From positions 1 through 6,388 of the forward strand of contig JALOMN010000096.1 of the NCBI GenBank assembly GCA_025455445.1: a stretch of DNA of 6,388 nt, given 5' to 3'. Shown piece after piece: positions 1 to 5,358 of this stretch. The notes under the pieces are model-generated. The model worked only from the letters and a program-made list of their open reading frames with translations. It was not told the DNA's origin and searched no databases. Both the position numbers and the translations under genes were made by a program. This DNA is from Cyclobacteriaceae bacterium. Its GTDB lineage: Bacteria; Bacteroidota; Bacteroidia; Cytophagales; Cyclobacteriaceae. Numbering within the stretch: the stretch's first letter is position 1; each line of letters starts with the position of its first letter.

Positions 1-725
1 GGAAAGGTTGGCTTGTCCTTTCCACGAAACTTGCCTTCATAAGGTGAGTCGTCTGCACTGGAGTTTACATACTGTTCAATCGGCATAACCGTTGTCCAGG
101 TTAGATTCAGATATTTATCCGCCAGCTTTTGCTCATTGAATTTTGCTACCCAGTCGGGTAATACTGTTTTGTAATAACTGCTGGTGATCATATTACCGGT
201 GCGGCCATCATACCAATAAGCACCATCAGGCATATGACCTGCAGGCAGCACTGCACCGCGATCCTTTATGGATATTCCAATCACTTTGGCCTGGTGTTGG
301 GTAGCCATCTTTAACTCATCGGTAATGGTGGTGCTTAGCATGCGCCAGGGAGATACCATGCCGCCACCGGTTGTTCCAATTGGAGTTTGATTGGGATCAT
401 TCACACAATTTACAGTCTTCTTTAATGAACGGTCATACCATTCATTGGCAATAATTCCATGTATTGCCGGAGTAGAACCGGTATAAACCGAAGCATGTCC
501 CGGACCAGTTTCGGTAGGCACATAATTATAGTGTGCATTTTTTAACATGTATCCATCACGCATAAATCGTCTGAAACCATTTTCACTCAACTTGCTTTCA
601 TAACGATATAAATATTCCTGTCGCATTTGGTCTACTACAATACCCACTACCAGCTTAGGCTGAGTTTGCGCAAACAAAAATTGTGTCGAGAACATCACCC
701 ATACCATTAAAATTAATTTCTTCAT
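1..725 (-). CDS. PafA-like alkaline phosphatase, 3'-truncated by window edge
   Basis: Partial gene: 241 codons run from an ATG at 725 to the left edge, about the first 45% of a family that is usually near 550 residues. Residues 1-19 form a signal peptide (MKK, hydrophobic core, FLFA) with Gln20 as the likely mature N-terminus, so the enzyme should act in the periplasm. The mature start carries LVVGIVVDQMR, with Asp32 as a probable Zn ligand. PTETGPGHAS supplies Thr73, the expected nucleophile; Asn94 lies 21 residues later, and Lys154 and Arg156 sit in IKDRGAVLPAGH. The Asp-Thr and Thr-Asn spacings match those I recall for Elizabethkingia PafA (D38, T79, N100, K162, R164). The family hydrolyses phosphate monoesters with two Zn ions. 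The remaining metal ligands lie outside the window. The Lys/Arg pair argues for a monoesterase rather than a phosphodiesterase of the same superfamily. The start lies 58 bp from the stop of the WG-repeat gene, so co-transcription is plausible. Confidence 0.9.
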   Translation of the reverse strand, partial: MKKLILMVWVMFSTQFLFAQTQPKLVVGIVVDQMRQEYLYRYESKLSENGFRRFMRDGYMLKNAHYNYVPTETGPGHASVYTGSTPAIHGIIANEWYDRSLKKTVNCVNDPNQTPIGTTGGGMVSPWRMLSTTITDELKMATQHQAKVIGISIKDRGAVLPAGHMPDGAYWYDGRTGNMITSSYYKTVLPDWVAKFNEQKLADKYLNLTWTTVMPIEQYVNSSADDSPYEGKFRGKDKPTF

Positions 726-783
726 ATTATGCTTATTAAACTAAAATTGAACAATGACTTTACCAGGAAGAAATTCAGGAACC

Positions 784-3384
784 TTATTGCGCATCACATA
801 ATATACGTTCATACTCTTCTTCCTCATAGGCTTGCTTTCGAACCAACTCACCCTTCTTATTATAATACACCACTATGTAAATGCCCGCTTCCTCGATATA
901 TTTTTCTGTAAAATAAAGAGGATCATCTAATGTGCCAAGATTTATTATATCAGTGAATGAAATAGGAATAATCAAACCCATCCTACTGGACATCACTCCA
1001 TAATAATTGTCGCGATGTAACTTCACAATTTTTTCATTTTCCTGATTTTTAATCGACTTAATGTCGCGAACCCGATCGACTATCACCTTATTGGTATAGA
1101 AATTAAGTAACATCCACTGATAGTCCTTTTTCACCCAAATCACGGAATCAGTCCAGATTAGCACTTCTTTAAACTCAAATTTGGTAATCGGTTTTACATT
1201 ATTGGTGACTACCCCATAAAAGCCATCTTTATAGACCGCCAAATGTTGATTGTTCAGTGTGATCACATTCCGTTCATATTCTGGCTTCACATATATGCGG
1301 GTTTTTAAATCATAAAGTCCAAATTTTTGATTTTTCAATAATGATAAAGTTGCGTTTACTCCTACGATTATTGCATCCATCTCTACCGGCACCACCGGTT
1401 TGCCTTGCCTCGATAACACACCTTTCTTAGAACCTTTCGCTACGATAAAGAAATCACTTCCGATGGATTCAATGATTTCAAAATCAGTTGTGAATAATTG
1501 TTCACCTTTATTAAGTGAGAATACCGAATGCTTCTTTTTATTATCTGTAAAGAAGAACTGCACAGAATCACGCGAAGTGATGAAGTTGATCTTCGAATCA
1601 ATAGCAAGGTCAATTGCCCGCGAACTGGATAAATAAACTTTTCTCAACTTACTAGATTGTACAAAAACCAGACCGCGGTCAAACCATATTGAGTCTACCG
1701 CAGTCTCCATCATTTTTCTGGAAGGGATATAATACAATTGTTCGCGACCCTCCCCGGTGAGCACCAACCATTCTTTGTAATAACGAACACTACCCCAAGT
1801 GGTGTTTTTTACATCCTCGGTTAATCCGTGCACACGTGTGCCATCAGGTCGCTGTTCAATAAGCCCAAAAGGAGTTTTATTTAATTGGTGTTTATCCAAC
1901 GGCACAACAAATTGTAGTTTGTCAGATATCAAACCTTCAAGGCCACTTAACTTTACGAGTAAAAGTCCCTTATCAACTGCAATCACATCATCAAACACAA
2001 GCTCATCCATGAATTTGCCACCGGCAGCAAGCGCAGCAATCTGATCAATCGTATTCAGTATCTTTTTTCCATTGCGCGTAATCACCACTACATTTTCAAT
2101 ACCCACCACATCAGAAATATTAGCAATCGGTAACATTCGTCCTGAAAGGGTATAGATGGTATAAAAACCCTTGCGCAGCGCAACCACAAAATGACCATCA
2201 ATCACTTTATAACTTTCATAGCAATCGCTGATTATCAGTTTACCCGATTTATGAATAAGCTGACTGCAGGAACCAGTTTTTATTTCCATGAAACCCCAAC
2301 CAACACCCTTTAATTTCACTGAATCAGGAGCAATCTTTTTTCCGGTGCGGCTAAAATAACCATCCGGCAGCGCAAGAATATCTTCATGCACCGGCCCACA
2401 TTTATAATCTTCGTCAATTTCTTCAAACTGAGGAGACAACACTTCTGCACCGGTTTGATCTATGAATCCGAACACACCATTCTTTAAAGTGGGCACCCAA
2501 TAACGGGAATCCAACACCATTACATTTCTTAATGAATCATTTAAAATCAGGTCAGGTATAGTTTCTTCATTCTCTTTATAGATGTGAAAAAGTAAATCAT
2601 AAATAAATGAACGAAATGGACTTTCAGGATTTTCGTTCAGATAAGTATGAAATGAGGACGGATCACCTTTTGCAGTTGATAGTTCAAATACTTCTTTCTG
2701 TGCGAAGTGTACATACGGACTGGCAGGAAAATTCCTTATAAAATTTTTATATTCCGAAACGCTCTTGTTCTTTGTGTTTGCTTCAAAAAGTAATTTCTCA
2801 TATCGCTCGGCAGCCTCCTTGGCCTGATGTGAATCCGGATAACGCGAGAGATAATCATTGTAAGCCTGATAGGTGTTTATCTTCAATGCCTCTAAAAAGC
2901 TTACCTCATCGCGCAATTCAATTGCATTTGCAATTTGTGCGGCAGAGTCATAGTTATCAATAAAGTACTGATACGCAAGTTCAGTGTTTAGTTTTTTAGC
3001 ACGGGCAAACGCGGCACTATCAATTTGCTGGCGAAGCTGCGCAATAATCACACTATCGATTGGAAACTTATTGATTCGCTCTTTGTCACGGAGTTCCAAT
3101 GCATGATAGAGTGAACTTGTTTTTTTGGTATAATAATAAGCTGAATCAATCTGGAAGGATGGATTGGATGGATAGAAAAACCAACGAGCAATTACGTAGG
3201 TAGTTTTCGGATTGGCAGGATCTTTTTGCATCGACTTTCTTAAAATACGCGATGCGCTTTCAAATTTTCCTGCTTGCAATCTGCCCAGTGCCTTTTTATC
3301 TGGATCTAATTGTCCGTAAGAGTTATTGCAAAACCCCGCAAGAATAATTACTACTACACAGAAGATAGTTAGAATTTTCAACAC
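784..3384 (-). CDS. Secreted protein with helical repeats and C-terminal WG-type beta repeats
   Basis: An 866-residue exported protein of unknown function. Residues 1-24 are a signal peptide ending SYG, with Gln25 as likely mature N-terminus; LAGFC is not a proper lipobox. Residues 30-60 resemble one TPR hairpin (LGRLQAGKFESASRILRKSM). Residues 125-269 contain four units of about 37 residues with the pattern A-Y-x-x-F/Y-[IL]-x-x-Y/F/N-P-x-S, predicted to be helical hairpins. From about 299 to 848 there are degenerate WG-type beta repeats (GVFGFIDQTGAEVLSPQFEE; KFGLYDLKTRIYVKPEYE; GFYGVVTNNVKPITKFEF; YYGVMSSRMGLIIPISF). The C-terminus is acidic (YEEEEYE), with no type IX secretion sorting domain. 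WG-repeat proteins are common in Bacteroidota but mostly uncharacterised; a surface or periplasmic scaffold role is only a guess. The start is GTG, followed directly by TTG; an in-frame TAA lies three codons upstream, and the first internal ATG (Met52) would delete the signal peptide. Confidence 0.85.
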   Translation of the reverse strand: MLKILTIFCVVVIILAGFCNNSYGQLDPDKKALGRLQAGKFESASRILRKSMQKDPANPKTTYVIARWFFYPSNPSFQIDSAYYYTKKTSSLYHALELRDKERINKFPIDSVIIAQLRQQIDSAAFARAKKLNTELAYQYFIDNYDSAAQIANAIELRDEVSFLEALKINTYQAYNDYLSRYPDSHQAKEAAERYEKLLFEANTKNKSVSEYKNFIRNFPASPYVHFAQKEVFELSTAKGDPSSFHTYLNENPESPFRSFIYDLLFHIYKENEETIPDLILNDSLRNVMVLDSRYWVPTLKNGVFGFIDQTGAEVLSPQFEEIDEDYKCGPVHEDILALPDGYFSRTGKKIAPDSVKLKGVGWGFMEIKTGSCSQLIHKSGKLIISDCYESYKVIDGHFVVALRKGFYTIYTLSGRMLPIANISDVVGIENVVVITRNGKKILNTIDQIAALAAGGKFMDELVFDDVIAVDKGLLLVKLSGLEGLISDKLQFVVPLDKHQLNKTPFGLIEQRPDGTRVHGLTEDVKNTTWGSVRYYKEWLVLTGEGREQLYYIPSRKMMETAVDSIWFDRGLVFVQSSKLRKVYLSSSRAIDLAIDSKINFITSRDSVQFFFTDNKKKHSVFSLNKGEQLFTTDFEIIESIGSDFFIVAKGSKKGVLSRQGKPVVPVEMDAIIVGVNATLSLLKNQKFGLYDLKTRIYVKPEYERNVITLNNQHLAVYKDGFYGVVTNNVKPITKFEFKEVLIWTDSVIWVKKDYQWMLLNFYTNKVIVDRVRDIKSIKNQENEKIVKLHRDNYYGVMSSRMGLIIPISFTDIINLGTLDDPLYFTEKYIEEAGIYIVVYYNKKGELVRKQAYEEEEYERILCDAQ

Positions 3385-3417
3385 GCCTGACAGTTAATAT
3401 CACTCACAAATCCGCGT

Positions 3418-3474
3418 AAAGTTAATCATTGAATCGATTACACAGGCGGTGTACTCAGCGATTCAATCAACTTT
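3418..3474 (-). terminator. Long imperfect palindrome, possible terminator or operator
   Basis: Seen directly: ATTGAATCG (3428-3436) and CGATTCAAT (3459-3467) are perfect 9-bp inverted arms. Beyond a small internal loop, AAAGTT (3418-3423) pairs with AACTTT (3469-3474). Inside, TACAC (3439-3443) pairs with GTGTA (3449-3453) around a 5-nt loop. On the minus strand it lies 45-101 bp after the esterase stop and 34 bp before the WG-protein start. The A-rich and T-rich flanks resemble an intrinsic terminator, but there is no long T tract after the stem. It could instead be a regulator-binding dyad or a leader structure for the downstream gene. Confidence 0.45.
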
Positions 3475-3518
3475 TAATCTGAATAAATTAACGTAAAAGT
3501 AACGTGCAGAACACCTGG

Positions 3519-4379
3519 CTAATACTGATGAAATGCCTCCGAAACGAACCGCAATACATCCGGAAGCGCTGTGCGCCAATATGTCCAGGTATGGCCACCA
3601 TCGCGTATTCTGAATTCGTGTGGTATTTCCTTTTTCTTCATGGCAATGTGTGCGAGTGAATTACCTTCAAATAAAAAATCATCGTCACCACAATCGATAT
3701 ACCAGCGCACCGCTCGTTTCTGATCGTCTTTCACATCGTTAATCAGGTTAATCGCATTGTGTCGCTTAAAATAAGTTTCAATCTCTGCATCCGTTGCAGT
3801 TTGGTTGGTGCGTGTAAGAAAAGTTTTTACGTCATCCTGCGTGAGTGGTCCTACATAGGCGCTTAGCGGACATGCAGAAGAGAAGAGTTCAGGATGATGC
3901 AAGGCATACATGAATGAACCTCCTCCGCCCATCGAAAGGCCCGCCACCGCACGAAAACGCTTTTCTGATTTAATGCGATATTGCTTTTCTACGTAAGGCA
4001 TAAACTCCTGAAAAAAGAAATCTTCGTATCGCCAATCACCTTTGATGCTATTGAAGTAACCCATCTGCCCGGTTTTGGCATCGGGCATAATGATAATCAT
4101 CGGTGTGGCCGTCCCTTCCTTTATTGCTTTATCTGCTATATGAAGCACTTCACCAAACTGCACCCAGCCGGTTTGATCGTCACCGGCTCCATGAAGTAAA
4201 TACAACACTGGATAGCTTCGCTGCGAAGTTTCATAATCCGGAGGCAGGTAAACTGCATACTTGCGATCACTATTCAAAATTTTGCTGGGCATACTCAGAT
4301 TATCCCTCACCTTGCCGGACTGTGCCAGCACGGCCGCTGAAAAGAGTAATAGCATCAAAAACATAGCTGACTTCTTCAT
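3519..4379 (-). CDS. Secreted esterase of the esterase-D/feruloyl-esterase family
   Basis: A complete 286-residue alpha/beta hydrolase of the putative-esterase family (PF00756 type). Residues 1-19 are a signal peptide (MKKSAMFLMLLLFSAAVLA) with Gln20 as likely mature N-terminus. YPVLYLLHGAGDDQTGW (56-72) gives the beta-strand and HG oxyanion region. GLSMGG (147-152) carries the nucleophile Ser149. CGDDDFLFEGN (230-240) holds the acid, most likely Asp234. GGHTWTYWRTALPDVL (261-276) supplies catalytic His263 and the His-x-Trp-x-Tyr-Trp-Arg signature of the family. All three triad residues are present, so it should be active. Relatives cleave acyl esters on plant polysaccharides (feruloyl or acetyl groups) or act on other small esters; the substrate cannot be read from sequence, and no glycoside hydrolase or binding module is fused or adjacent. 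The ATG at 4379 starts directly at the signal peptide. It is transcribed divergently from the TruA-family gene. Confidence 0.9.
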   Translation of the reverse strand: MKKSAMFLMLLLFSAAVLAQSGKVRDNLSMPSKILNSDRKYAVYLPPDYETSQRSYPVLYLLHGAGDDQTGWVQFGEVLHIADKAIKEGTATPMIIIMPDAKTGQMGYFNSIKGDWRYEDFFFQEFMPYVEKQYRIKSEKRFRAVAGLSMGGGGSFMYALHHPELFSSACPLSAYVGPLTQDDVKTFLTRTNQTATDAEIETYFKRHNAINLINDVKDDQKRAVRWYIDCGDDDFLFEGNSLAHIAMKKKEIPHEFRIRDGGHTWTYWRTALPDVLRFVSEAFHQY

Positions 4380-4429
4380 AGCATCCTATTTTAGTATGTA
4401 ACGAAAATCGCGAATAATATGCAGCGCAA

Positions 4430-4438
4430 CAAATAGTA
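4430..4438 (-). promoter_or_regulatory. Candidate -7 element for the esterase gene (non-ideal spacing)
   Basis: Read on the minus strand the sequence is TACTATTTG, which resembles the Bacteroidota -7 element TAnnTTTG but with three rather than two bases between TA and TTTG. It lies about 50 bp before the esterase ATG. No TTG-type -33 element is seen at the expected distance, so support is weak. Confidence 0.25.
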
Positions 4439-4439
4439 T

Positions 4440-4447
4440 TACTTTTG
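4440..4447 (+). promoter_or_regulatory. Candidate Bacteroidota -7 promoter element for the TruA-family gene
   Basis: TACTTTTG matches the Bacteroidota sigma-factor -7 consensus TAnnTTTG exactly. It is on the coding strand of the pseudouridine synthase, 79 bp before its TTG start, in the only gap where this gene's promoter could lie. Transcription would begin near 4452-4456. No TTG-type -33 motif is visible upstream. A short dyad, ACTG-ATA-CAGT (4451-4461), overlaps the expected start site. Confidence 0.4.
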
Positions 4448-4526
4448 TGGACTGATACAGTCGTAATTGGCGATTATTATGATTTTCTTTGATTTCATCA
4501 TTTCAACACACTAACAAAGCAACTCA

Positions 4527-5330
4527 TTGAGATTCTTTTTTCATGCCGGATTTCATGGCCACCATTACCGCGGATGGCAACGCCAGGCCAATGCAGGCAG
4601 TGTGCAGCAGGTGGTGGAATCTGTATTGAGTAATATTCTGAAAGAACCTGTTTCCATCATGGGCTGCGGCCGCACCGATGCGCAAGTACATGCCAGCCAG
4701 TTTTTCTTTCACCTGGATGTGAAAGACGTCTGGGATTATGATCTTATTTTTCGGGTGAATAAAATGTTGCCAGACGATATTGCTGTATTTGAAATCATTC
4801 CAGTAAAAGACAATCAACATGCGCGGTTTGATGCAACTTCAAGACGTTATGATTATTTTATCCACACGTATAAAGATCCTTTTCTGAACAGCATGAGTTC
4901 GTGGTATCCGGAGAAAAATCTTAAACTGGATGAAATGAAAAAAGCGGTGGCACTACTCTCACAGTATGACGACTACAGAGCTTTTTGCAAGTCGCCCAAC
5001 ACCTATCTGCACACGCGGTGCAAAGTTTCATCCGCTCTGCTATTTGCAGATTCAAAAGGAGACAGGGTTCGATTTCAAATCACTGCCGATCGGTTTTTAG
5101 GTCGCATGGTGCGATTGATTGTGGGTAAATTATTACTCATTGGCACGGGCGAATTGTCGGTAGATGAATTTGAAAGTTATTTAATCACAAAGGAAACTCC
5201 CAAAATTTTAGATGTCGCTTATCCTCAAGGGCTATTTCTTTCAAAAGTAACGTATCCTTATCTGGAACTACCCACACGCACCACCTTTATGGCGATTGGC
5301 GATCCTGAAGAGATTTGGCTTAAGCTATAA
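4527..5330 (+). CDS. truA: TruA-family tRNA pseudouridine synthase
   Basis: A complete 267-residue cytoplasmic enzyme, normal length for TruA (about 245-270). TruA converts uridines 38-40 of the tRNA anticodon stem-loop to pseudouridine. Visible motifs in order are GWQRQANAGSVQQVVE (16-31); GCGRTDAQVHAS (46-57) with catalytic Asp51 and Arg49; RRYDYFIHTYKDPF (106-119) with the conserved active-site Tyr108; LLSQYDDYRAFCK (143-155); FLGRMVRLIVGKLLLIGTGEL (190-210) with the conserved basic Arg196; and AYPQGLFLSKVTYP (231-244). The start is TTG: an in-frame TAA lies four codons upstream, and the MRFFF start aligns with the usual family N-terminus, so no better start exists. The catalytic loop differs from the textbook GAGRTDAGVHA at two positions. 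It may be a Bacteroidota-specific paralogue rather than the housekeeping TruA, so the symbol is tentative while the family is firm. It converges with the kelch gene, leaving 28 bp between stops. Confidence 0.92.
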   Translation: MRFFFHAGFHGHHYRGWQRQANAGSVQQVVESVLSNILKEPVSIMGCGRTDAQVHASQFFFHLDVKDVWDYDLIFRVNKMLPDDIAVFEIIPVKDNQHARFDATSRRYDYFIHTYKDPFLNSMSSWYPEKNLKLDEMKKAVALLSQYDDYRAFCKSPNTYLHTRCKVSSALLFADSKGDRVRFQITADRFLGRMVRLIVGKLLLIGTGELSVDEFESYLITKETPKILDVAYPQGLFLSKVTYPYLELPTRTTFMAIGDPEEIWLKL

Positions 5331-5346
5331 ACCCTAATAAGGATTT
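5329..5346. terminator. Small hairpin between convergent genes, possible bidirectional terminator
   Basis: AAACCCT (5329-5335) pairs with AGGATTT (5340-5346) around a four-base AATA loop, with one C/A mismatch. It overlaps the last bases of the pseudouridine synthase stop codon and sits in the short gap between two convergent stops, where a shared terminator is expected. The stem is short and no strong T tract follows on either strand, so confidence is low. Confidence 0.25.
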
Positions 5347-5358
5347 CATTGGTTGTTA

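Noticed and set aside
729..911. Plus-strand open frame of about 60 codons opposite the WG-gene end
   Set aside because: It is antisense to the well-supported 866-residue frame, has no recognisable family and no promoter or ribosome-site support.
1400..2963. Several plus-strand open frames of 63-81 codons inside the WG-repeat gene
   Set aside because: They are compositional shadows of the long minus-strand gene, with low-complexity Ser/Pro-rich translations and no family resemblance.
3325..3339. Lipoprotein signal LAGFC in the WG protein
   Set aside because: Phe at the position before Cys does not fit a lipobox, whereas SYG/Q gives an acceptable signal peptidase I site shortly after.
3981..4366. 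Two plus-strand open frames of 72 and 87 codons opposite the esterase
   Set aside because: The esterase has a full catalytic triad and signal peptide on the other strand; these overlap each other and look like no known protein.
4524..4820. 98-codon minus-strand open frame opposite the TruA-family start
   Set aside because: It overlaps the conserved N-terminal half of the pseudouridine synthase, including its catalytic loop, and shows no family signature.
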